Shown here: in pieces, positions 53,189 to 61,339 of the stretch | Numbering within the stretch: position 1 is the stretch's first letter | Layout: every line of letters starts with the position of its first letter | Assembly: GCF_009882945.1 (NCBI RefSeq) | Contig: NZ_WTUY01000003.1 | Coordinates: 1 to 64,000 of the forward strand | Length of the DNA stretch: 64,000 nucleotides | Reading direction: 5' to 3' | Source of the DNA: Alcanivorax sp. DP30 | GTDB taxonomy: Bacteria > Pseudomonadota > Gammaproteobacteria > Pseudomonadales > Alcanivoracaceae | Notes under the pieces: generated by a model | The model's input: only the letters and a program-made list of their open reading frames with translations | Databases searched by the model: none | Told to the model about the DNA's origin: nothing | Translations under genes and position numbers: made by a program

Positions 53189-55018
53189 ATGAGCAGCGCA
53201 GACATTATTACGTTGCCCCAGATTCTGTCCCGGGTTCCCGAACTGGTTTCCAATCTGCCGGCCATGATCAAAGGGTCGCGGATGGCCAAGATCACCGATA
53301 CCAACAAGCCACTCGGGCTCGGTATCGCCATCGAGCGCGCCACCAGCATGAACCCCAACGGCGCCGCCGTGATCTACGAGGACACCGAGCTTACCTACAA
53401 GCAGTTCAATGCCTGGGCCAACCGTATCGCTGACTACTTGGCCTCCATCGGCCTGAAGAAAGGCGACACGGTCGCCGTGGACATCGAGAACCGTCCGGAA
53501 CTACTGGCCACCGTGGTTGGCTGTGCAAAGCTCGGCGTCTGTGCGGCGCTGATCAACACCTCCCAGCGTGGCAAGGTGCTGATCCATTCCTTCAACCTGG
53601 TGGAGCCGAAAGCGGCCATCGTCGGCCAGGAGCTGGTGGAGGCCGTTGAAGAGGTGCGTGACCAGCTGGACCTGAAGGACAACTTCTTCTACTTTGCTGA
53701 TCAGGACACCCTGGACAACCCCGGCGAAGCTCCGGCTGGCTACAAGAACCTGGCCACCGAGATCAAGGATTGCTCCAGCGAGAACCCGGCGTCCAGCAAG
53801 CAAACCTTCCTGCGAGACCCGCTGTTCTACATTTACACCTCCGGCACCACCGGCCTGCCAAAGGCGGTCGTGTTCAACCATGGCCGCTGGGAAAAGGCCT
53901 TTGGCGGCTTTGGTTTCTCCGCCGTGCGCCTGAACAAGCAGGACCGCATCTACACCACCCTGCCTTTCTACCACGCCACCGGCATGGTGATTTGCTGGGC
54001 ATCCGTGATCGCGCCAGCCGGCACCCTGGTCATCTCCCGCAAGTTCTCCGCCAGCCGTTTCTGGGAAGACATCCGCCGCTACAACTGCACCGCTTTCGGT
54101 TATGTGGGTGAACTGTGTCGCTACCTGCACGAGCAACCGGAAAAGCCCAACGACAAGGACAACCAGATCCATACCATTGTCGGCAACGGCCTGCGCCCGA
54201 GTATCTGGAAAGGCTTCAAGGAACGTTTCGGCATTGATCGTGTGGTTGAACTGTACGCTTCCTCCGAAGGCAACGTGGCGTTCACCAACGTGTTCAACTT
54301 TGACAACACCGTGGGCTTTTCACCGGTGAGCTACGCCATCGTCAAATACGACAAGGAACGTGATGAGCCGGTCCGCAACAGCAACGGCAACATGATCAAG
54401 GTGGGCAAGGGCGAATCCGGCCTGATGCTCGGCGAGATTACCGACAAGACCCCGTTCGACGGCTACACCGACCCGGAAAAGACAGAAAAGTCCATCTTCC
54501 GTGATGTCTTCAAGAAAGGCGACGCCTGGTTCAACACGGGCGATATGATGCGCGACATCGGCTTCCGTCATGCTCAGTTTGTGGATCGCCTGGGGGATAC
54601 TTTCCGCTGGAAAGGCGAGAACGTATCCACCACCGAGGTTGAGCAGATTCTGGATGGTTTTGATGGTATTCAGGAGTCTGTGGTGTACGGGGTAGAAATC
54701 CCTAACACCAACGGTCGAGCCGGCATGGCGCAGGTACGTCTGACCTGCAGCCACGACGAGTTCGATTTCCAGGGCCTGTGTGATTACATGAAGCAGGAGC
54801 TGCCCCCGTACGCGATTCCTGTATTCCTGCGTATCAATGAGCAGGAGATGGAAACCACCGGGACCTTCAAACACCAGAAAAACAAGCTCAAGGAGCAGAA
54901 GTACGATCTGGCCCAGCAGGACAACCCTGTGTATGCCCTGCTGCCCGGCGAGTCCTGCTACAAGCAGCTGAGTGAAGAAACCCAGAAAGGCATTGATGGC
55001 GGTGAATATCGTTTCTAG
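53189..55018 (+). CDS. atuH: Long/very-long-chain acyl-CoA synthetase (FATP type), AtuH-like
   Basis: A 609-residue ATP-dependent ligase of the fatty-acid-transport-protein branch. The AMP-binding motif is YIYTSGTTGLPKAVVFNHGR, followed by TLPFYHATGM, VELYASSEGNVAFTN and DRLGDTFRWKGENVSTTEVE, the signature of the FATP/ACSVL subgroup. ATG at 53189 follows TTGGAGCACCC; 15 earlier codons are not needed. In Pseudomonas AtuH at the end of the atu operon is of the same type and activates citronellate. A strong terminator follows, closing the operon. Confidence 0.9.
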   Translation: MSSADIITLPQILSRVPELVSNLPAMIKGSRMAKITDTNKPLGLGIAIERATSMNPNGAAVIYEDTELTYKQFNAWANRIADYLASIGLKKGDTVAVDIENRPELLATVVGCAKLGVCAALINTSQRGKVLIHSFNLVEPKAAIVGQELVEAVEEVRDQLDLKDNFFYFADQDTLDNPGEAPAGYKNLATEIKDCSSENPASSKQTFLRDPLFYIYTSGTTGLPKAVVFNHGRWEKAFGGFGFSAVRLNKQDRIYTTLPFYHATGMVICWASVIAPAGTLVISRKFSASRFWEDIRRYNCTAFGYVGELCRYLHEQPEKPNDKDNQIHTIVGNGLRPSIWKGFKERFGIDRVVELYASSEGNVAFTNVFNFDNTVGFSPVSYAIVKYDKERDEPVRNSNGNMIKVGKGESGLMLGEITDKTPFDGYTDPEKTEKSIFRDVFKKGDAWFNTGDMMRDIGFRHAQFVDRLGDTFRWKGENVSTTEVEQILDGFDGIQESVVYGVEIPNTNGRAGMAQVRLTCSHDEFDFQGLCDYMKQELPPYAIPVFLRINEQEMETTGTFKHQKNKLKEQKYDLAQQDNPVYALLPGESCYKQLSEETQKGIDGGEYRF

Positions 55019-55063
55019 GAAACGCCGCAACCATCACGCCTGACGCTTCATACGCAGGCAAAT

Positions 55064-55098
55064 AAAAAGGCCGCCCTGGTTACAGGGCGGCCTTTTTT
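55064..55098. terminator. Strong two-way terminator after the Atu operon
   Basis: AAAAAGGCCGCCCTG and CAGGGCGGCCTTTTT form a perfect 15-bp stem with a 4-nt loop. The A tract before and the T tract after allow function on both strands. Confidence 0.92.
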
Positions 55099-55345
55099 GT
55101 GCCCGCCAGGCGGGAGTAGCACGCTGTACGAAGCAAAATCGCAAGGCGTACCACAGCGTTCACAGAAACAAGGAATCGAGCCCCCCTGCGGCTCTGGGTG
55201 CCCCGGGATACAAGGCTTTGGTTTCAGGCGACATTCGCCTGCAAGCAAGCTCCTACAGGCAAAGACGAGGTTCGTGTGCAACCCGGCTCTCACAGGGAGG
55301 TAACCCCGGTTATTTTTCTCAGGGGTGCAGCCGCAGAGCGGCCCA
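55099..55345. repeat. Intergenic region with REP-like element
   Basis: On the minus strand CCTGTAGGAGCTTGCTTGCA (55240-55259) followed by GGCGAATGTCGCCTG resembles Pseudomonas REP sequences and the copy near 1429. No gene is seen. Confidence 0.55.
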
Positions 55346-55373
55346 ATAAAAAAAGCCCGCCATAAAGGCGGGC
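55346..55373 (-). terminator. Porin terminator
   Basis: On the minus strand GCCCGCC and GGCGGGC pair around TTTAT and run into TTTTTTTATT. It lies 68-95 bp beyond the porin stop. Confidence 0.85.
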
Positions 55374-55440
55374 AGCTGTCACTTGCGTCGAGGAAATACT
55401 GGCCGGGACACCTCGTAACAAGGTACCCGGCCTTATTATT

Positions 55441-56454
55441 TTAGAACTTGTGTTCCATGCCGATACCGAAGATGGTCTCTTCAGTGTCAGCCACGTCGAA
55501 CTCAAGCTGGGTACCGTAAGCGTAGACTTTGCTGGCTTTAGCCAGTTTGTAGTCGGCGCCCAGGCTCAGCTGAGTCACTTCTTCTTCAGACACGTCGCCT
55601 TCGGTCATGCCGTACTGGGCTTTCAGCTTCACGCGATCAATCTTGAAGGCGGCACTGGCCACTACGGAATCTTCTTCACCATCACCTTCGGTCTCTTCAG
55701 CCATCTGGTAGAGCAGACCCAGTTCCAGGTTGCCCGGCTTGAAGCCTACGGCGGCGCGGGTGATGTCCAGAGTCACGCTGGTACCGGTTTCATCGGATAC
55801 CAGTTCATCTTCCATGTCGGCATCGTGAGAGATGGCACCGAAGAACATGTCCTTTTCAGCCACCAGAGATACAGAGATGGTGTCGGTCAGGCCGTTTTCG
55901 TTCTCGCCATCGCCATCGAAATCATCGCTGTCTTCGTTGGGGATGAACGCTGCGTTCAGGGTCAGCATGTCAGCCAGCTTGGGAGTGCTGTACTGAATGA
56001 TGTTGGAAGCACGGTTTTCACCCGCCAGGATGTTCTTGATATCACCACCGATATCGTTGAACTGGTCGATTTTACCCTGGGCTTTCTTGGTGGGAGTGTC
56101 GAATTTACCCGCTTTCAGGGTACCGAAACCGCCTTCCAGGCCACCGTAGATGTTACGCTGGGTGATGGTCTGGCCACCCTTGTCGCCGTCATCAACGTTG
56201 ATTTCGAATTCAGCCTGGTAGATGGCTTTCAGGCCAGCCACGTCCAGATCGAAATCACCTTTAACACCCAGACGGGAAGCGTTGCTGTTCAGCTCCCACT
56301 TGTCTTCGTTCTTCGGCGCTGCCGGCTCCGGATCGACCTTGGCGTTTTCCAGGGAAATGTTAACTTTACCGTAAACGGTCGGACCATCAGCCAGGGCCAG
56401 ACCAGGCATGGCTACGGCAGCCCCCACAGCGATCGCAAGCAAATTCTTCTTCAT
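55441..56454 (-). CDS. Gram-negative porin
   Basis: A 337-residue outer-membrane barrel: signal peptide LLAIAVGAAVAMPGLALA, first strand GPTVYGKVNISLENAKV, the L3-like YGGLEGGFGTLKAGKFDTP, and the C-terminal FGIGMEHKF ending in phenylalanine. The loops are very acidic (PNEDSDDFDGDGENENG; EETEGDGEEDSV), which fits a marine, salt-tolerant organism and suggests cation selectivity. ATG follows GAAGGAGTGTTGGA. It stands alone with a terminator. Solute specificity is unknown. Confidence 0.92.
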   Translation of the reverse strand: MKKNLLAIAVGAAVAMPGLALADGPTVYGKVNISLENAKVDPEPAAPKNEDKWELNSNASRLGVKGDFDLDVAGLKAIYQAEFEINVDDGDKGGQTITQRNIYGGLEGGFGTLKAGKFDTPTKKAQGKIDQFNDIGGDIKNILAGENRASNIIQYSTPKLADMLTLNAAFIPNEDSDDFDGDGENENGLTDTISVSLVAEKDMFFGAISHDADMEDELVSDETGTSVTLDITRAAVGFKPGNLELGLLYQMAEETEGDGEEDSVVASAAFKIDRVKLKAQYGMTEGDVSEEEVTQLSLGADYKLAKASKVYAYGTQLEFDVADTEETIFGIGMEHKF

Positions 56455-56627
56455 TCCAACACTCCTTCAATCAGGCAATATGTAATCAGCAGGGGTCAAT
56501 CAGGCTGACGCCCTGTCTTTTAAGCATCGCTTCTGCTTGGGAGGGCAGTATGGGGAGAGGTAATGACGGAAAAGTTGCTCTTATGTGAAGTTTTTATTTC
56601 ACGGGAACGCGGGGCAGCTTCGACAGG

Positions 56628-57410
56628 TCATCGTGCATTTTTTTTCGCTGCCTGCCAGGCCAGCTCAAGGGTCTCCGGGTCCAGTGAATCCAGGGGCTCT
56701 GGATGGTCCCGTTCCATGGCACGGAATCGTTTCTCAAATTTGGCGGAGGCTTTTCTTAAGGCCTGTTCGGGGTCGATTTTCAGGTGGCGGGAAAGGTTCA
56801 CCAGGGTAAATATGACATCACCAAGCTCATCTTCGATGGCTTCCTTGTGACCGTTCTGCAGCGCTTCATCCAGTTCCGCCAGCTCCAGATTCACCTGTTC
56901 ACGCACCGGCGCAACCTCCGGCCAATCGAACCCCACTTTGGCGGCCTTCTTCTGGATCTTTGCGGCTCGCTGCAAGGCAGGCATGCCCGCTGGGACACCA
57001 TCCAGCGCACTGTCATGGTCCCTGCCCTTTGACGCCCGCTCCTGCTGCTTGATCTGCTCCCAGTTGGCTTTCACCGCCTGCTCGTCCGCAGCAGGGTCAT
57101 CCCCAAACACATGGGGGTGGCGCCGAACCATCTTGTCGCACAGCACCTGCACCACATCATTGAAATCAAACAGACCCTGCTCGCGAGCTATCTGAGAGTG
57201 GAACACTACCTGCAACAGCAAATCACCCAGTTCTTCCTTCAGCTCCGGGTAATCCCGCTGGGCGATCGCCTCTGCCACCTCGAAGGCTTCCTCAATGGTA
57301 TAGGGGGCGATGGAATCAAAGTCCTGTTTAATATCCCAGGGGCAACCGGACTCCGGGTCACGAAGTTGGGCCATGATCTCAAGAAGCCGGGTTATGGGAG
57401 TGGTAGGCAT
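56628..57410 (-). CDS. mazG: Nucleoside triphosphate pyrophosphohydrolase MazG
   Basis: A 260-residue enzyme hydrolysing NTPs to NMP and pyrophosphate. LRDPESGCPWDIKQDFDSIA at residues 16-35 and the first metal motif EEAFEVAEAI...KEELGDLLLQV define domain one; IEDELGDVIFTLVNLSRHL is the second. Length matches E. coli MazG (263). It is downstream of relA as in E. coli, where MazG lowers ppGpp effects. ATG follows GGGGAAAGC. Confidence 0.96.
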   Translation of the reverse strand: MPTTPITRLLEIMAQLRDPESGCPWDIKQDFDSIAPYTIEEAFEVAEAIAQRDYPELKEELGDLLLQVVFHSQIAREQGLFDFNDVVQVLCDKMVRRHPHVFGDDPAADEQAVKANWEQIKQQERASKGRDHDSALDGVPAGMPALQRAAKIQKKAAKVGFDWPEVAPVREQVNLELAELDEALQNGHKEAIEDELGDVIFTLVNLSRHLKIDPEQALRKASAKFEKRFRAMERDHPEPLDSLDPETLELAWQAAKKNAR

Positions 57411-57460
57411 GCTTTCCCCTGCTGATAGCGGCCGAACGTGCGAATTACGCAGGACCGGAA

Positions 57461-57551
57461 TGAATAATTAATAGCGAAGGACAAAACCCAACGTGCGAGA
57501 TTGCCCTTCGGGTTCCGTTATTAACTATTCATTATTAATTATTAACTGCTA
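57461..57551. repeat. AT-type heptad array at the relA stop codon
   Basis: GTTATTA-ACTATTC-ATTATTA-ATTATTA-ACTGCTA (57517-57551) has five 7-bp units, the last including the relA stop codon. A partial inverted partner, TGAATAATTAATAGCGAAGG, is at 57461-57480, and CCTTCG at 57505 extends the pairing. Confidence 0.75.
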
Positions 57552-59786
57552 CTTCTTGTAGCGCCGCACTTCAAGCACACCCTTGAGCTGGTCCATCTTG
57601 GCCAGCACCTTGCCCAGGTTACCCAGGGAGGCGATTTCCAGGGTGAGGAGCATGGTGGCGGTGTTGTCGTCCTGGTGGGACTGGGTGTGCACCGCAGTGA
57701 CATTCACCTTCTCGTTGGCCAGAACCGCAATCACGTCCTTGAGCAGCCCCTGGCGATCCCAGGCGCGCAGGAAGATGTCCACCGGGTAGGTAATCCGGTC
57801 TGCCTCCCCCCAGCTCACCTCAATCACCCGGTTGGGATCATCACTCTGCATGGCCAGCAGCTTTTCACAGTCCGCCCGGTGTACGGTGACTCCCCGCCCC
57901 TGAGTAATGAACCCCATGACTTGATCGCCCGGCACCGGCTGGCAACAGCCCGCCATATGGGTGAGCAAATTACCTACGCCCTGGATGGTCACATCACCAC
58001 TCTGGGTGGCCTTGGGGCGGGAGGGCACAAAGTCCAGCTCCTGCTGGCTGTCATCAGGCTGGAGGGACTGCACCTGATTGACCACATGGCCGGGACGCAG
58101 ATCTCCGGCCCCGAGGGCCGCCAGCACATCGTCCCCGCTCTTCAGGTTCAGATGCGGCGCCAGTTCATTCAGGTCCACCTTTTCCAGAGCCAGGCGGGAC
58201 ATCTCCTTCTCGAGAATCGCCCGGCCCTGGGTAATGTGTACGTCACGATCCTGCTTTTTGAACCATTGCTGAATACGGGCACGGGCAGAGGAGGTCGCCA
58301 CATAGCCCAGGGACGGGGTCAGCCAGTCGCGGCTTGGCCCCCCTTCCTTTGTCGTAAGAATGGAGACCTGCTCACCGGTATTCAGAGTGTAATTGAGCGG
58401 CACAATATGGCCGTTAACCTTGGCCCCACGGCAGCGATGACCCACTTCGGTATGAATGTGATAAGCAAAGTCCACCGGGGTGGCACCGGACTCCAGATCC
58501 ACCACGTGGCCTTCCGGGGTAAATACATAAACCCGATCGCTGGCCATGCCATGGCGCAACTCATCCACCATGGTATCCGGGCTGTCATCGCCCAGCTCTT
58601 CGTGCCACTCGAGCACCTGCCGCAGCCACGCAATACGCTGCTCATAATCGCTGACGCCGCCCTTGCCTTTCTTGGCGCCTTCCTTGTAGCGCCAGTGGGC
58701 ACACACGCCCAGCTCCGCCTCTTCGTGCATATCAAAGGTACGGATCTGCACTTCCAGCATCTTGCGTTCCGGGCCGACTACCGCGGTATGCAGGCTCTGG
58801 TAACCGTTGCCCTTGGGGCTGGCAATATAGTCGTCGAATTCCTTGGGAACATGCTTCCACAGGGAGTGGACGATACCCAGGGCGGCATAGCAGTCACGCA
58901 CTTCCGGCACCAGAATACGCACAGCGCGAACATCGTAGACCTCACCAAAATCCAGATGCTTTTTCTGCATCTTCCGCCAGATGCTGTAGATGTGCTTGGC
59001 GCGGCCGTGCACTTCGGCCCCGTGGATACCGCTTTCTTCCAGATACCCCCGTAGCTGCTCAAGCACATCCTGAATGTACTCTTCGCGGTCCAGCCGCTTT
59101 TCATCCAGCAACTTGGCGATTTTCTTGTAGGCACCGGGTTGCAGGTAGCGGAAAGACAAATCCTCAAGTTCCCACTTGAGCTGGCCAACCCCCAGTCGGT
59201 GCGCCAGCGGGGCATAGATATCGAAGATTTCCTGAGCCACCTTGCGCTGCCGATCCGGCTCAGCCTCTTTTACGGCCCGGATAATGACCGTCCGTTCAGC
59301 CAGCTTCACCAACGCCACGCGGACATCGTCCACCATGGCCACCAGCATTTTTCGCATGTTATCGAGCTGGCCATCCTGCTGACCCAGCACCGCCTTGCGG
59401 GTGGGATTCAGCGACGTACTGATGGCCGCCATGCGCAGCACGCCTTCGATCAGGCGAGCCAGATCCGGGCCGAACTCCTTTTCCACTTCCAGCAGGGACA
59501 TTTGCCCTTCGCGCACTGCCCGGTAAAGCACCGCCGAGGGCAGCACATCGGTATCCGCGCCCAGATCCACCAGTACCTCGGCCATTTCCAGGCCGATGTC
59601 CAGACAGCCCTTGCCATAGGGCCAGTGGCGCCCTGCCGCCTCTCCAGCCTGCTGGCATTGTTCCGCCCGCTCACAGGCGAGTTCCAGCTGCTCCCGGTTT
59701 CGCAGGGGCGCGCGGGATTCCAACTGGGCCAGCCAGTCACGCCAGTGACTTGCCGCCCCTTCAGGCTGACGACGAACAGTTACCAT
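57549..59786 (-). CDS. relA: GTP pyrophosphokinase (ppGpp synthetase I)
   Basis: A 745-residue stringent-response enzyme making (p)ppGpp on stalled ribosomes. The N-terminal hydrolase domain is degenerate: where SpoT has H-D-x-x-E-D this protein reads VLYRAVREGQMSL, so it should only synthesise. The synthetase region has DVRAVRILVPEVRDCYAALG, the E-x-D-D motif in KEFDDYIASPKGNGYQSLHT, and VQIRTFDMHEEAELGVCAHW. The TGS domain (DRVYVFTPEGHVVDLESGAT) and ACT domain end the protein. The start at 59786 (MVTVRRQPEG) follows GGAGAGGCTTTA and gives E. coli length. It lies between rlmD and mazG as in pseudomonads. Confidence 0.96.
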   Translation of the reverse strand: MVTVRRQPEGAASHWRDWLAQLESRAPLRNREQLELACERAEQCQQAGEAAGRHWPYGKGCLDIGLEMAEVLVDLGADTDVLPSAVLYRAVREGQMSLLEVEKEFGPDLARLIEGVLRMAAISTSLNPTRKAVLGQQDGQLDNMRKMLVAMVDDVRVALVKLAERTVIIRAVKEAEPDRQRKVAQEIFDIYAPLAHRLGVGQLKWELEDLSFRYLQPGAYKKIAKLLDEKRLDREEYIQDVLEQLRGYLEESGIHGAEVHGRAKHIYSIWRKMQKKHLDFGEVYDVRAVRILVPEVRDCYAALGIVHSLWKHVPKEFDDYIASPKGNGYQSLHTAVVGPERKMLEVQIRTFDMHEEAELGVCAHWRYKEGAKKGKGGVSDYEQRIAWLRQVLEWHEELGDDSPDTMVDELRHGMASDRVYVFTPEGHVVDLESGATPVDFAYHIHTEVGHRCRGAKVNGHIVPLNYTLNTGEQVSILTTKEGGPSRDWLTPSLGYVATSSARARIQQWFKKQDRDVHITQGRAILEKEMSRLALEKVDLNELAPHLNLKSGDDVLAALGAGDLRPGHVVNQVQSLQPDDSQQELDFVPSRPKATQSGDVTIQGVGNLLTHMAGCCQPVPGDQVMGFITQGRGVTVHRADCEKLLAMQSDDPNRVIEVSWGEADRITYPVDIFLRAWDRQGLLKDVIAVLANEKVNVTAVHTQSHQDDNTATMLLTLEIASLGNLGKVLAKMDQLKGVLEVRRYKK

Positions 59787-59854
59787 TAAAGCCTCTCCGA
59801 GGCGCAGGATGCTGGGAGCCGAACACAGAACGCTGAGGGTCACTCCGCGTCAGG

Positions 59855-59882
59855 GGTCCGGTATCAGGCGTCCGGCGCTTAT
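59855..59882. repeat. CGTCCGG heptad array at the rlmD stop
   Basis: GGTCCGG-TATCAGG-CGTCCGG-CGCTTAT gives four 7-bp units that run into the rlmD stop codon (59882-59884). The words match the array at 42804. Confidence 0.7.
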
Positions 59883-61222
59883 TATTTCTTTTCAAACAAC
59901 GCGATGGACTCCACATGGGTGGTATGCGGAAACATGTCCATCACGCCCGCCGCCTTGAGACGGTATCCCAGGGCGGTGAGTTCCCCAGCGTCCCTCGCCA
60001 ACGTTGCCGGGTTGCAGGAAACATACACAATCTTTTTTGCACCAAACCGGGGCATCAATTTAATCATCTCCAACGCACCGGTGCGGGGTGGATCAATCAG
60101 AATACGATCATACGCCTTTGACGCCCACGCCTGCCCTGCAATGTCCTGGCTCAGATCCCAGGCATGAAAGTCCAGATTATTCAGGCCGTTACGGGCGGCG
60201 TTTTCATAGCCTCGCTTGACCATGGCCTGACTGACCTCCACGCCTACCACTTTAGCAGCCCGCTTTGCGGCAGGAATGGTGAAGTTACCCAGCCCACAGA
60301 ACAGATCCAACACGGTGTGCTCCGGCGCTATATCCAGCAAATCCAGTGCCAACGGCACCATCTTGCGGTTGATCTCGCCGTTCACCTGGGTGAAATCCGT
60401 GGGATGGAAGGCCAGCTCCACATCCGCCGAGGGATGGCGGTAGTAAAGCCGCTCTTCGTGCTCTGCGCCGGTGAGCGCCGGCCAGATACGATGCACCGTA
60501 CTTTCATTGCCCGGTTGCAGATACAGATGCCAGCCAAGGGGCTGACAGAACGCCAGTAGCGCCTGTTGATCATCTTCCGGCAACGGATCCAGATGACGAA
60601 TGATCAATGCCACGATCTCATCGCCAGCCGCCAGCTCAATCTGCGGAATGCGAGAGCGGCTTTGCAGGCTGTGCATGAGGGCACGCAATTCATCAAGGCG
60701 ATGCCCCACCTGCGGCACCAGAACCTCACAGCCATGCAGCTGGGCGATGAAGCTGTTGCGCTTTTCCCGGAAGCCCACCAGGGTTTCATCCTTGGCTTCC
60801 ACATACTTCACACCCATGCGCGCCTTGCTGCGGTAGCCAGTCACCGGGCCGGTCAACGGCGCCAGCCATTCCTTGGGCTCGAGACCACCAAAGTGCTGCA
60901 ATTGCTCGCGCAGCACCGCTTCCTTGCGGGCAATCTGTACCTCCGGGCTCATGTGCTGCAGGCTACAGCCGCCACACAAATTGCTGTGTTCACAGGGCGG
61001 CGTCACCCGATCCGGTGAAGCCTTGACGATTTCTACCGCCTTGCCTTCATCGAACTTCTTGCGCATATAGGTGAACTTGAACATCACCTCTTCACCGGGC
61101 AGGGCGTTGTCGATAAAGGTAGTTTTGCCATCCCGACGGGCAATGCCCCGGCCATCGTGACTCAGGGATTCAATGCTGGCGGGTTCCGGGGTTTCCGGAA
61201 GAGGCTTGCGTTTACGTGCCAT
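59882..61222 (-). CDS. rlmD: 23S rRNA (uracil-1939-C5)-methyltransferase RlmD
   Basis: A 446-residue SAM enzyme. The TRAM domain is at residues 14-65; the iron-sulphur cysteines are C77, C83, C86 (CEHSNLCGGC) and C164 (QLHGCEVLVP). The methyltransferase has VLDLFCGLGNFTIPAAKRA, ILIDPPRTGALEMIKLM and the catalytic cysteine in IVYVSCNPATLARD. Length and motifs match E. coli RumA. The upstream exonuclease gene is separated by 117 bp, most of it an inverted repeat. Confidence 0.96.
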   Translation of the reverse strand: MARKRKPLPETPEPASIESLSHDGRGIARRDGKTTFIDNALPGEEVMFKFTYMRKKFDEGKAVEIVKASPDRVTPPCEHSNLCGGCSLQHMSPEVQIARKEAVLREQLQHFGGLEPKEWLAPLTGPVTGYRSKARMGVKYVEAKDETLVGFREKRNSFIAQLHGCEVLVPQVGHRLDELRALMHSLQSRSRIPQIELAAGDEIVALIIRHLDPLPEDDQQALLAFCQPLGWHLYLQPGNESTVHRIWPALTGAEHEERLYYRHPSADVELAFHPTDFTQVNGEINRKMVPLALDLLDIAPEHTVLDLFCGLGNFTIPAAKRAAKVVGVEVSQAMVKRGYENAARNGLNNLDFHAWDLSQDIAGQAWASKAYDRILIDPPRTGALEMIKLMPRFGAKKIVYVSCNPATLARDAGELTALGYRLKAAGVMDMFPHTTHVESIALFEKK

Positions 61223-61244
61223 GAAATTCTCAACGTTGATGGCA

Positions 61245-61330
61245 GAGATTGGCTGACGCCAACTTCCGCACTACGGTTCATATACGGGTGGAGCGTATGG
61301 GCAGGGTGGAAATTGGCGTCAGTCAATCTC
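61245..61330. repeat. 23-bp inverted repeat between rlmD and the exonuclease gene
   Basis: The arm at 61245-61267 (GAGATTGGCTGACGCCAACT plus TCC) and the inverted arm at 61308-61330 differ at only 2 of 23 positions. The 40-bp core contains a further ATACG/CGTAT pair. The unit fills 86 of the 117 intergenic bases. Confidence 0.85.
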
Positions 61331-61339
61331 CGCCGGGGT

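Noticed and set aside
57675-59054. 459-codon plus-strand frame opposite relA.
   Set aside because: It is antisense to a well-supported gene, with His/Gly/Gln-rich composition typical of shadow frames, and has no ribosome site.
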